Below, in pieces: positions 1-6,111 of a DNA stretch of 17,556 bases; the stretch's first letter is position 1, and the number at the start of each line of letters is the position of its first letter. The stretch comes from an uncultured Bacilli bacterium (GTDB lineage Bacteria > Bacillota_I > Bacilli_A > RF39 > UBA660): positions 1 through 17,556 of the forward strand of contig CANTWP010000070.1 of NCBI GenBank assembly GCA_947853245.1, in the 5' to 3' direction. Both the position numbers and the translations under genes were made by a program. The notes beneath the pieces were generated by a model. It did not search any database. It worked only from the letters and a program-made list of their open reading frames with translations, and was not told the DNA's origin.

Positions 1-19
1 CACCATTATAGAATTTATT

Positions 20-46
20 CGAACTTTGTAAAAAGTTCGTTTTTTT
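20..46 (+). terminator. Rho-independent terminator of an upstream gene
   Basis: An 8-bp perfect stem (CGAACTTT at 20-27, AAAGTTCG at 32-39) with a 4-base loop is followed by seven T on the plus strand. It probably ends a plus-strand gene lying left of the window. No T-run follows on the minus strand. Confidence 0.75.
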
Positions 47-144
47 ATGTTATGAATCTAAATTAGATTGATAAATAATAATTTGTTAAATAAAATATGA
101 ACATGATAAAACGAGAACATTGGTGTATAAGTAAAGCATAAATT

Positions 145-384
145 TTGATTATGCCAGGAACGAAAGCAAAACTAATTTTAATGACATTGGTTTTAGATGG
201 ATGTGATGTCTTATTACTTGATGAGCCAACTAGAAATTTAAGCCCATTATCAAATCCTGTTATTAGAAAAGTCTTGGGAAAATTTAAAGGAACTATTATT
301 TCTGTATCACACGATAGAAAATATATATCAGAGGTAATAGATAAAGTTTATATTCTAACTGAAAATGGACTTAAAGAAACATAA
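145..384 (+). pseudogene. C-terminal remnant of an ABC-F type ATPase
   Basis: The 79-residue frame keeps only the end of an ABC ATPase domain: a damaged signature region (MPGTKAKL, where SGGxxAKL is expected), a Walker B (DVLLLDEPT), and the H-switch region (ISVSHDRKYISEVIDKVYIL) with the segment after it. This pattern is typical of the second nucleotide-binding domain of ABC-F proteins, which act on the ribosome and are usually about 500 residues long. The Walker A, the Q-loop and the whole first domain are missing. An in-frame TAA lies at 139-141, and there is no convincing ribosome-binding site. The frame opens with TTG at 145 or ATG at 151, but it is best read as a non-functional fragment. 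It sits beside another broken gene at 453-920, so this corner looks like eroding accessory DNA. The family is clear; the exact ABC-F subtype, and whether it once gave resistance, cannot be told. Confidence 0.75.
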
Positions 385-452
385 AGAATAAGTTACAATT
401 AATCAATGATATTATCAAATTAATAAATATTATTTTATAGAGGTTGATACTT

Positions 453-920
453 ATGGATATGAAAAAATTTACTTTAACAAAACACGATTCACGAATAACA
501 GAATTAATAAATGATACAGATCATAAAACTTTAGCAATTTGGGCAATAGACTGTTTTAATAGAGGAAGATACTTATTTGATAAAAATTATCCAGAAAATC
601 AAATTATAGATAAAGCTTTAGATACTCTTAAATTATGGATAAATGATAAAATAGCAATGTAGGAAGTCAGAAAATATTGCTGGGTAGTCTTGAAAGTCGC
701 CAGAGAAATTGAAACCAAAGATAAAGTAGCTTGTCAAATTCTTCGAGCTTGTTCACATACTTTAGCAACCTGTCATATGTCAACACATTCATAAGGGACT
801 GCTATGTATGTGATATCAGCAATTAAAATTTTTTATAAAAAGCAAGAAAATGTCATTCAACTAATGGAAAATGAACGAGAATGGCAAGTAAAATATTTAT
901 TAGAATTAAAAGAAAAATAA
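453..920 (+). pseudogene. Broken immunity-protein-like gene with two in-frame stops
   Basis: A start ATG at 453 follows AGAGG at 439-443. The open part (to 659) reads FTLTKHDSRITELI, TDHKTLAIWAIDCFNRGR and KALDTLKLWI, which I recognise as the N-terminal half of a family annotated 'putative immunity protein' (Imm-5-like). TAG at 660-662 interrupts it. The same frame continues without a shift (VAREIETKD, ATCHMSTHS), meets TAA at 792-794, then continues again (GTAMYVISAIKIF, ENEREWQVKYLLELKEK) to TAA at 918-920. The second and third segments match the family's later motifs (the PTHS-G region and EREWQ-LLEL). The whole would be about 155 residues, the usual size. Two nonsense changes with no frameshift point to recent inactivation. 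The family name is from memory; that this is one gene broken by stops is seen directly. Confidence 0.8.
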
Positions 921-981
921 TAAAAAACATATTTTCTTAATTTTTAAGGCCATTTCAATATTTCAATTATTATATTTTAAA

Positions 982-987
982 TATAAT
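982..987 (+). promoter_or_regulatory. -10 element upstream of the small Gly/Cys-rich gene
   Basis: A perfect TATAAT lies 22 bases before the ATG at 1010. No good -35 hexamer at 16-18 bp is visible upstream; the nearest, TTTCAA at 961-966, is only 15 bp away. Confidence 0.35.
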
Positions 988-1009
988 ACATTGAAAGGAT
1001 GTGATGACG

Positions 1010-1144
1010 ATGTACGGATATGGATGTGGATGCGGATCTCCTTGCTGCGGTGGCGGAGCAAGTTGGCTTTGGATCGTTCTTATTATTTTTATAATTTTCT
1101 TCTTAGTTTGTGGAAATAGATTTGACGATAGAGGTTGCCGTTAA
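1010..1144 (+). CDS. Small Gly/Cys-rich single-helix membrane protein (YjcZ-like)
   Basis: This 44-residue protein has a Gly/Cys/Tyr-rich head (MYGYGCGCGSPCCGGG), one strongly hydrophobic helix (about residues 19-34) and a short charged tail ending in RGCR. That plan matches the YjcZ family of tiny Gly-rich one-helix proteins of Firmicutes, some of which are linked to sporulation. The head here has four Cys, which is more than I would expect. The start at 1010 is preferred over the in-frame ATG at 1004 because AAAGGATGTGAT (995-1006) is a near-complete anti-SD complement that overlaps 1004 and is well placed for 1010. The gene stands alone, with a TATAAT at 982-987. Its role is unknown; membership in the family is likely but rests on composition more than on alignment. 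Confidence 0.7.
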   Translation: MYGYGCGCGSPCCGGGASWLWIVLIIFIIFFLVCGNRFDDRGCR

Positions 1145-1211
1145 TAGTGTCAAAACAATTTGATAATAATTTATTCAAACAAAAGATATTTTATAAAAAT
1201 ATTATAAATAG

Positions 1212-1245
1212 AGGATTGTAATCTAATTTAAATAGATACAATCCT
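1212..1245. terminator. Weak terminator-like hairpin
   Basis: AGGATTGTAATCT (1212-1224) pairs with AGATACAATCCT (1234-1245), apart from one bulged base, around a 9-base loop. What follows on the plus strand (TTCACTT) is only modestly T-rich, so this may be a weak terminator for the 1010 gene or simply an mRNA 3' hairpin. Confidence 0.4.
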
Positions 1246-1373
1246 TTCACTTATCCAATATAACATTACTATAAATTTTATTTAATCTATAATAAAGAAA
1301 AGACATTTATAAACTATATATTTTCATAAATAAGCTTCATTATATGGTAAAATATAAGAAATGCAACTATAAT

Positions 1374-1404
1374 TTGACAAAAAACAACTTAAAATTGGTA
1401 GAAT
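1374..1404 (+). promoter_or_regulatory. Promoter of the membrane HTH gene
   Basis: A perfect -35 TTGACA (1374-1379) is followed after 19 bp by TAGAAT (1399-1404), which has TGG just before it, an extended -10. The spacer is long, but the extended -10 would compensate. The predicted leader to the ATG at 1451 is about 40 bases. Confidence 0.5.
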
Positions 1405-1450
1405 GCAACCTTATAAAAATATAAAATTATGGTATGTAAGGAGGAAATTT

Positions 1451-2851
1451 ATGAATTTATCAGACAATTTAAAAAAAATAAGAAAAGACAATAATCTTTC
1501 CCAGGAACAATTGGCAGAACGTTTAGGTGTTTCAAGACAAGCTGTTTCAAAATGGGAATCTGGACAAGCATATCCTGAAATGGATAAAGTTATACAACTA
1601 GCAAAAATGTTTAACTTAAATATGGATGAACTTATTAATCAAGACATACGTGAGTTAAATACAGAAAAACAAGCTAAATTAAATATTAATAAATATATAG
1701 ATGATTTTCTTAGCTTTTTTTCAAAGACAATCGATATGTTTAGTAGTATGAAATTTAAACAAAAGTGCAAATGCTTATTAGAACAATTTATGATTGCAAT
1801 AATACTATTAATTTTATTCCTAATAATAGGTAGTATTGGAAGTAGTATTGTATCTGGATTATTATCAGCATTACCAACATTTATTTATTCAATTATCTTC
1901 AGAATAATAGAAAGTATTTATTTAATTGTTGCTGTAACATTAGGAGTAATATTACTTATTCATATATTCAAAACAAGATATCTAGATTATTATGTCATTG
2001 TAAGTGAAAAAAAGGATTTACAAGAAGACATTATAGAAAATAATCAAGAAAATACAGAAAGTAAAAATAATAATAATAAAATATATTTAGAAAAAAAACA
2101 AGAAAAAATAGTTATAAGAGATCCAAAACATTCTGAATATAGTTTTATATCTGGTTTTTTAAAAATAATATTATTCTTTATTAAAATGTTTACAGCTTTA
2201 ATAGCAAGTGGTTTTTGTATATCTTTAATTGGATTTACTCTATCACTGATAGTATCCTTTTTAATTATTAAAAGTGGTATATTCTTCTTTGGAACTTTCT
2301 TAACTCTACTTGCTTGCATTGTGATAAATATAATTATATTAATAATTTTATTAAACTTTATTATTAATAGAAAAAATAAAAAAAGATTATTATTATATTC
2401 TTTCTTAACATCTCTACTTCTATGTGGAATAGGTGTTGGCATGATTATTATAGGAATATCCGAATTTAATTATATAGATGATGTAAACAATAATGCTTAT
2501 TTAGAAAGTGAAATATTAATTCCAATGAATAAGAATTTAATTATCAATAATTTCTTTAATGTTGATGAGATAGAGTGGATTGAGGATGAACGTGATGATA
2601 TTAAAATATCTTATAAGCATACTAAATACTATGAATTAGATTATTATTATCAATCTGATAATATTGTTTATTTTCATTTTGAGCTTGCTAATAATAATGT
2701 TTTTGAAATTACTAGAGCAAATATAGATGCTATTAACAACAAAAAAATTATTGATTATTCAAAAACAAAAGTATATATATATGCTTCTAAAGATACTATA
2801 AATAAATTAAAAACTAACTATGATAATTATATAAAAAATGCTAACTACTAA
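1451..2851 (+). CDS. XRE-family HTH regulator fused to a membrane domain with an outside C-terminus
   Basis: The start at 1451 is fixed by AAGGAGG at 1438-1444; in-frame codons upstream of it have no ribosome-binding site. The protein has 466 residues. Residues 1-65 are a classic XRE/Cro-type helix-turn-helix (SQEQLAERLGVSRQAVSKWE, then AYPEMDKVIQLAKMF). A linker leads to about five membrane helices near 113-137, 153-172, 247-272, 281-305 and 313-337, with a charged cytoplasmic insert at 174-235. With the HTH inside and the basic cluster RKNKKR at 307-312 also inside, the C-terminal 340-466 segment, rich in Tyr and Asn, would lie outside. The build is that of a membrane-tethered one-component regulator that senses something at the envelope. 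Target genes are unknown; the neighbouring foldase gene is a candidate but unproven. I know of no precise family name for the C-terminal part. Confidence 0.8.
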   Translation: MNLSDNLKKIRKDNNLSQEQLAERLGVSRQAVSKWESGQAYPEMDKVIQLAKMFNLNMDELINQDIRELNTEKQAKLNINKYIDDFLSFFSKTIDMFSSMKFKQKCKCLLEQFMIAIILLILFLIIGSIGSSIVSGLLSALPTFIYSIIFRIIESIYLIVAVTLGVILLIHIFKTRYLDYYVIVSEKKDLQEDIIENNQENTESKNNNNKIYLEKKQEKIVIRDPKHSEYSFISGFLKIILFFIKMFTALIASGFCISLIGFTLSLIVSFLIIKSGIFFFGTFLTLLACIVINIIILIILLNFIINRKNKKRLLLYSFLTSLLLCGIGVGMIIIGISEFNYIDDVNNNAYLESEILIPMNKNLIINNFFNVDEIEWIEDERDDIKISYKHTKYYELDYYYQSDNIVYFHFELANNNVFEITRANIDAINNKKIIDYSKTKVYIYASKDTINKLKTNYDNYIKNANY

Positions 2852-2864
2852 GTTAGTATTTTTT
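2838..2864 (+). terminator. Terminator containing the stop codon of the HTH gene
   Basis: A 9-bp stem with one G-T pair (2838-2846 with 2851-2859) has the loop ACTA and is followed by a T-run to 2864. The TAA stop (2849-2851) lies across the loop and the first base of the 3' arm, so the last codons are the 5' arm of the terminator. Confidence 0.75.
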
Positions 2865-2916
2865 AATTTATATATAACCTTCATTAAATCTTCATTATTT
2901 TTTCATAAATTATAAA

Positions 2917-2922
2917 TATAAT
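2917..2922 (+). promoter_or_regulatory. -10 element of the foldase gene
   Basis: TATAAT lies 27 bases before the ATG at 2950. The best upstream hexamer is TTCATT (2891-2896), 20 bp away, so the -35 is poor. Confidence 0.35.
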
Positions 2923-2949
2923 ATATCTGAATTCAAGGAAAGGAATATT

Positions 2950-3924
2950 ATGAAAAAAGAAAAAAAGATTAAAGAATTTATTATTAATAATAAAAAAATT
3001 ATATATTCTAGTATTATTGGAATTGGAGTTGGTACTTTAGTAACATTATCGTTCTTTCCAGAAAGAATTGCTAAACTTCAAAATGGAGAGGAAGTAGTCG
3101 TAACTACAGATAGTTTTACTATTACCGCAAATAATTTATACGAAGATATGAAACAAGAATACGCTATTAGTGCTTTATTAAACACTATAGATAGTAAAAT
3201 TTTAACAGAACGCTATACTATTAATGAAGAAATGAATACAGAAATAGAAGAAACTTTAGAATACTACTTAAACTTATATAATTCTAATTATGGATATACA
3301 GAAGAAGAATTTTTATCAGCTAATGGATTTGAATCTAAAGAAGAATTTAAATCCTATTTAACGATAGATTATTTAAGAAATTTATACTATGAGGAATATG
3401 CAAAAGAACAAATTACTGATAAAGAAGTAACTAATTATTATAAGAAGAGTGTGTTTGGCGCTATTAATACTAAATATATTGCTGTAGATTCCGATGAAGA
3501 AAATGCTGAAGAATTAATTAATGAAATAATTGAAAAATTAAATTCGGGAAAATCTTATGATGAGATTATAGATAAATATAAAGATAAAATAACATATCAA
3601 GATTTATCTTATCAAGGATGGAATTCTACATTAGATAATGAATATATGAGTAACCTTAAAAATTTAAAAGGAAATACTTACTCTAAAGAATATGTAACCA
3701 CAAATTATGGTTATACTATTATTTTTAGATTAGATCAAAAAGAAAAAGATGATTTGAATGATATAAAAGATGATATAAGAGGACAATTGGCTTCAGAGTT
3801 AATGTTAGAAGATGAAAATCTATACTACCAATCATTAATTAAATTAAGAAAAGATAATAATATTGACTTTAAAGATACAATATTAAAAAAGAAATATAAG
3901 GCCTATTGTGAACAATTTAAATAA
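2950..3924 (+). CDS. PrsA/SurA-like membrane-anchored foldase
   Basis: This 324-residue protein follows AAGGAAAGGA (2935-2944). A basic N-terminus (KKEKKIKEF) and one hydrophobic segment (about 18-36) form an uncleaved anchor or signal. There is no Cys for a lipobox, unlike the typical lipoprotein PrsA. Residues about 50-165 are helical and charged and resemble the SurA/PrsA N-terminal chaperone region (IDSKILTERY, then FESKEEFKSYL). Residues about 170-265 look like a degenerate parvulin domain (TKYIAVDSDEENAEELINEI, SYDEIIDKYKD, GYTIIFRLDQ), and a last helix follows. The expected job is to help exported proteins fold at the outer face of the membrane. It is probably transcribed alone, ending in the terminator at 3924-3954. 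Isomerase activity cannot be judged from this sequence. Confidence 0.75.
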   Translation: MKKEKKIKEFIINNKKIIYSSIIGIGVGTLVTLSFFPERIAKLQNGEEVVVTTDSFTITANNLYEDMKQEYAISALLNTIDSKILTERYTINEEMNTEIEETLEYYLNLYNSNYGYTEEEFLSANGFESKEEFKSYLTIDYLRNLYYEEYAKEQITDKEVTNYYKKSVFGAINTKYIAVDSDEENAEELINEIIEKLNSGKSYDEIIDKYKDKITYQDLSYQGWNSTLDNEYMSNLKNLKGNTYSKEYVTTNYGYTIIFRLDQKEKDDLNDIKDDIRGQLASELMLEDENLYYQSLIKLRKDNNIDFKDTILKKKYKAYCEQFK

Positions 3925-3954
3925 AAAAATATGTCTGCTCTAGACATATTTTTT
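3924..3954. terminator. Bidirectional terminator between convergent genes
   Basis: The core stem ATATGTCT / AGACATAT (3929-3936 with 3942-3949, loop GCTCT) is flanked by A5 on the left and T5 on the right, extending to a 13-bp stem with a U-tract in both directions. It serves the foldase gene (plus) and the pilin-signal peptidase operon (minus). Confidence 0.85.
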
Positions 3955-4222
3955 ATTTATTAACATTATGATAATAATCAAACTCAGATAATTCACTAAG
4001 AATATTCTCTAATTCTATGTTATCTGGATCACTATTTAAGTATTCATCTAAATCAAACATCAGCTCTTTAATATTATTATATTTTTTATAATCAAAACCA
4101 TTATTTTTAAGTACATCTATTTGTCTATTTGTAAGATAAATACCATTATAACTAGTATGCATATCCAGATTAATATCTTTTACCAAATCATCAATATTAT
4201 ATTCTTTTCCATCAATTTTCAT
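3953..4222 (-). CDS. Unknown 89-residue acidic protein, last gene of the pilin operon
   Basis: I do not recognise this protein. It is short, acidic, soluble-looking and mostly helical (KIDGKEYNIDDLVKDINL, then LMFDLDEYLN and ENILSELSEF), with no signal, membrane segment or Cys. It begins eight bases after the stop of the signal peptidase gene. No Shine-Dalgarno sequence precedes the ATG (the gap reads AAAATAAT), so it is probably translated by re-initiation from the gene before. Its stop lies at the edge of the shared terminator (3924-3954). A real gene is likely because the frame fills the space between the operon and its terminator exactly, but the function is unknown. A cytoplasmic helper of the pilin-like or peptidase products is only a guess from position. 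Confidence 0.6.
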   Translation of the reverse strand: MKIDGKEYNIDDLVKDINLDMHTSYNGIYLTNRQIDVLKNNGFDYKKYNNIKELMFDLDEYLNSDPDNIELENILSELSEFDYYHNVNK

Positions 4223-4230
4223 ATTATTTT

Positions 4231-4716
4231 TTATGGATTATTAATATCCACTACTACTCCTATTATTTGACTTTTACTTACTTTACCAAATGTTCTAGAA
4301 TCATAAGCATTATCACGATTATCACCTAATACATAATAAAATTGATAATCTAATGTAATTTCTTCATAAACACTTCTGGTAGTTCCTAATATTTCAAAGG
4401 GATAACTTATTTCCTTATCATTAATAAAAAGCTTATCGTCACTAGTAAATTTCAATATATCACCAGGTAATCCAATAACTCTTTTTATTATCTTATGATT
4501 ACCAACATCTATAACAACAATATCATATCTAGATATTTTTTTATTTTTATCTATCTTTACTTCACTATTATTAGCTATATTAGGAAGCATAGACTCACCA
4601 TCTACAATATAATAATCATATCGAGCATCTATATACCACTTTGTCGTGAAATATCCTATAAATATAACGATAATTGTAATAAGTAAAAATATTAAATCTT
4701 TTTTACTTAGTTTCAT
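4231..4716 (-). CDS. Signal peptidase I (S26 family)
   Basis: This 161-residue protein has one N-terminal membrane helix (about 8-26) followed by an extracytoplasmic catalytic domain. It carries the signature boxes of bacterial-type signal peptidase I: GESMLP with the Ser nucleophile at 42, IIKRVIGLPGD with the general-base Lys at 78, and GDNRDNAYDSR at 131-141. A Lys rather than a His at the second site makes it the ordinary bacterial type, not the SipW/ER type. It is a little shorter than many housekeeping enzymes. It lies eight bases after the six-Cys exported protein in an operon led by a pilin-like gene, which suggests a dedicated processing enzyme for these neighbours. It could instead be the cell's general signal peptidase; other copies cannot be seen here. 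Confidence 0.93.
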   Translation of the reverse strand: MKLSKKDLIFLLITIIVIFIGYFTTKWYIDARYDYYIVDGESMLPNIANNSEVKIDKNKKISRYDIVVIDVGNHKIIKRVIGLPGDILKFTSDDKLFINDKEISYPFEILGTTRSVYEEITLDYQFYYVLGDNRDNAYDSRTFGKVSKSQIIGVVVDINNP

Positions 4717-4724
4717 AAATTACC

Positions 4725-5270
4725 TTAGTATTCTGCACATACACAGGTATATTGAGATGGTAAAAGATCTTTTGATAAATTTATTGCACTTCTGTTACTG
4801 CTAAATGTTTCATAATAATTATTTTGATCTTCAAAACTATAGTGCGGAATCAAAATATATTGATATTGTACTGTTGTCGAAGCACCAACACCTAAGGCTT
4901 GATACTTTGTTACTACCCCATCACTAAATGTATAGTTAGCGGTGTTTCCATTAGCTACTTTATCAGTTCTCTTAATACCGTTAAGCAATTTTCTATTACT
5001 ATCATACACTACACCACTTTGTAATACTTCTCCCTCTATAGAAGTATCACACTTAAATATAGAAACACATTCAAACATAGAATCCTCAGTAGTATCAGTA
5101 CAAGAATAATAAATTGGACCTGTACCATAACCTGTATCCGATATCCATCTACAAGCAGTACCAGATGCACTAACTTGCTTGTGATCTAATTTATCCCTGT
5201 TAATTATAAAATTAGAAGCTATTGCTGCTATACCTATTAAAACTATTAAACTATAAATTACTTTTTTCAT
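4725..5270 (-). CDS. Exported six-cysteine protein of unknown function
   Basis: The 181-residue product begins with Met-Lys-Lys and a hydrophobic segment (about 4-22, VIYSLIVLIGIAAIASNFI), a signal or anchor. The remainder is polar, Tyr/Ser/Thr-rich and carries six Cys, at about 40, 57, 68, 74, 176 and 178. These could pair as three disulfides and are concentrated at the two ends of the mature part. No family is recognised. The gene starts four bases after the TGA of the pilin-like gene, with GGGAG overlapping that gene's last codons, so the two are surely cotranscribed and probably translationally coupled. The signal peptidase gene follows eight bases later. It could be a minor pilus or surface component, or a substrate of that peptidase; this is inferred from neighbours only. 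Confidence 0.75.
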   Translation of the reverse strand: MKKVIYSLIVLIGIAAIASNFIINRDKLDHKQVSASGTACRWISDTGYGTGPIYYSCTDTTEDSMFECVSIFKCDTSIEGEVLQSGVVYDSNRKLLNGIKRTDKVANGNTANYTFSDGVVTKYQALGVGASTTVQYQYILIPHYSFEDQNNYYETFSSNRSAINLSKDLLPSQYTCVCAEY

Positions 5271-5274
5271 TCTA

Positions 5275-6015
5275 TCAATCTCCCATAAATAATATAATTG
5301 GATTTATATATATTTTAAAATTTTTTGTAGCTTTATCAGCTTTGCCACCAGTTACTTCTATCACATATTCACCAACTTTTGCACTCTTCGGAACTGTAAC
5401 TGTAAATGTAGCTTTATTAGAAGTTACTTTACCACCAGTAATAGTAAAACCAGAAGCATAACTTGAACCCTTTCTTATCTTAAGAGTTAATACACTATTA
5501 TCATCTATTTTATTAGTAGTAATTGGCACAGTAATCGTGGTTTCAACATTAGAATAAACTTTCGGTTTAGTTACACCATTTCTCGAAAACGATAAAGTAT
5601 TAATAACTATATAAGCTTTACTTGTATCCGGTAAATTTACTGTACAAGTCGTATTACTTTTTAAAATTTCATATTCATACTTGTATCCATTATAACTACT
5701 TTTTATAATTAATTGATTATTATATTCTTCACCAGTTTCTATATTTATTAATCCTTCATCCATAAAACCATTATCTATTAAATCTTGAACAGTTGGGCAA
5801 TATATTGCACCTTTAGCTTTAATAAACTCCGTTTGATTTGCATCTAGATACATTTCTGTTGCCGATAAAATAAGCTTCTCTGTAGTAGAATTAAGTTTAG
5901 GCTTATTTTTATTTAATAACCCCATAATCGAAGGAACTACAATCAAACTAAGTAGTGCTATTAAAGCAACAACCGCTAATAACTCAATCAAAGTAAAACC
6001 GTTATTCTCTTTCAT
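5275..6015 (-). CDS. Type IV pilin-like protein with a beta-rich C-terminal domain
   Basis: The N-terminus MKENNG-FTLIELLAVVALIA is a textbook type IV prepilin signal: a short charged leader ending in Gly6, Phe at +1, Glu at +5 (residue 11), then a hydrophobic helix to about residue 32. Residues 40-125 form a pilin-like globular part with two Cys (73 and 124). Residues about 133-240 are Thr/Val/Lys-rich with alternating hydrophobics (TTITVPITT, ATFTVTVPK, GEYVIEVTGG), as in an Ig-like beta sandwich. At 246 residues it is longer than a simple major pseudopilin. The start is set by AGGTGAT (6019-6025). It leads an operon with a six-Cys protein, a signal peptidase I and a small unknown. No prepilin peptidase, assembly ATPase or PilC-like protein is in the window, so those would have to be encoded elsewhere. 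The signal is certain; the C-terminal fold is inferred. Confidence 0.88.
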   Translation of the reverse strand: MKENNGFTLIELLAVVALIALLSLIVVPSIMGLLNKNKPKLNSTTEKLILSATEMYLDANQTEFIKAKGAIYCPTVQDLIDNGFMDEGLINIETGEEYNNQLIIKSSYNGYKYEYEILKSNTTCTVNLPDTSKAYIVINTLSFSRNGVTKPKVYSNVETTITVPITTNKIDDNSVLTLKIRKGSSYASGFTITGGKVTSNKATFTVTVPKSAKVGEYVIEVTGGKADKATKNFKIYINPIILFMGD

Positions 6016-6031
6016 AGCATCACCTATTATA

Positions 6032-6060
6032 ATTTTACCATCAAATAGAATTTATTTCAA
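6032..6060 (-). promoter_or_regulatory. Promoter of the pilin operon
   Basis: On the minus strand TTGAAA (6055-6060) is followed by a 17-bp spacer and TAAAAT (6032-6037) with TGG just before it, an extended -10. Six bases separate the -10 from AGGTGAT, so the transcript should begin at or next to the ribosome-binding site. Confidence 0.7.
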
Positions 6061-6061
6061 T

Positions 6062-6110
6062 AAAAAAACTATCTTTAATAAGATAGCAAAAACTATCTTT
6101 AATAAGATAG
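6062..6110 (-). terminator. Tandem duplicated terminator hairpins
   Basis: Two identical hairpins, each CTATCTTTAATAAGATAG (7-bp stem, TAAT loop), lie at 6069-6086 and 6093-6110. Each has an A-run to its left, which becomes a T-run after the stem on the minus strand. They end the DUF3603-like gene and sit just upstream of the pilin promoter. Confidence 0.85.
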
Positions 6111-6111
6111 C
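6064..6111. repeat. Exact 24-bp tandem repeat, two copies
   Basis: The unit AAAAA + CTATCTTTAATAAGATAG + C occurs twice without a mismatch (6064-6087, 6088-6111). It corresponds to one terminator hairpin plus its T-tract. Confidence 0.95.

Larger units (their letters stand above)
1145..1450. other. Intergenic region, 306 bases
   Basis: This gap holds one imperfect hairpin (1212-1245) and a promoter for the membrane HTH gene (1374-1404). The rest is AT-rich with no recognisable gene, RNA or repeat. Confidence 0.6.

Noticed and set aside
1..144. Missing front part of the ABC-F gene in another frame
   Set aside because: A short stretch near 110-130 could recall ABC-F sequence, but it is too short and has stops in each frame; no Walker A is seen.
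660..794. In-frame TAG and TAA read as recoded codons rather than as lesions
   Set aside because: Both TAG and TAA end other intact genes here (for example TAG at 14259-14261, TAA at 8271-8273), and no gene other than this one needs read-through.
2044..2442. Long open frame on the minus strand inside the membrane HTH gene
   Set aside because: It is a complement of hydrophobic codons, with no ribosome-binding site and no recognisable domain; other antisense frames (4495-4686, 5222-5461, 6668-6889 and 8335-8727) fail the same way.
5275..5277. UGA = Trp code, as in Mollicutes
   Set aside because: TGA ends the pilin-like gene here and the gatD-like gene at 13527-13529, and Trp is encoded by TGG in all genes.
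6064..6111. Start of a CRISPR array
   Set aside because: Only two copies, directly adjacent with no spacer, and each folds as a terminator at a gene end.
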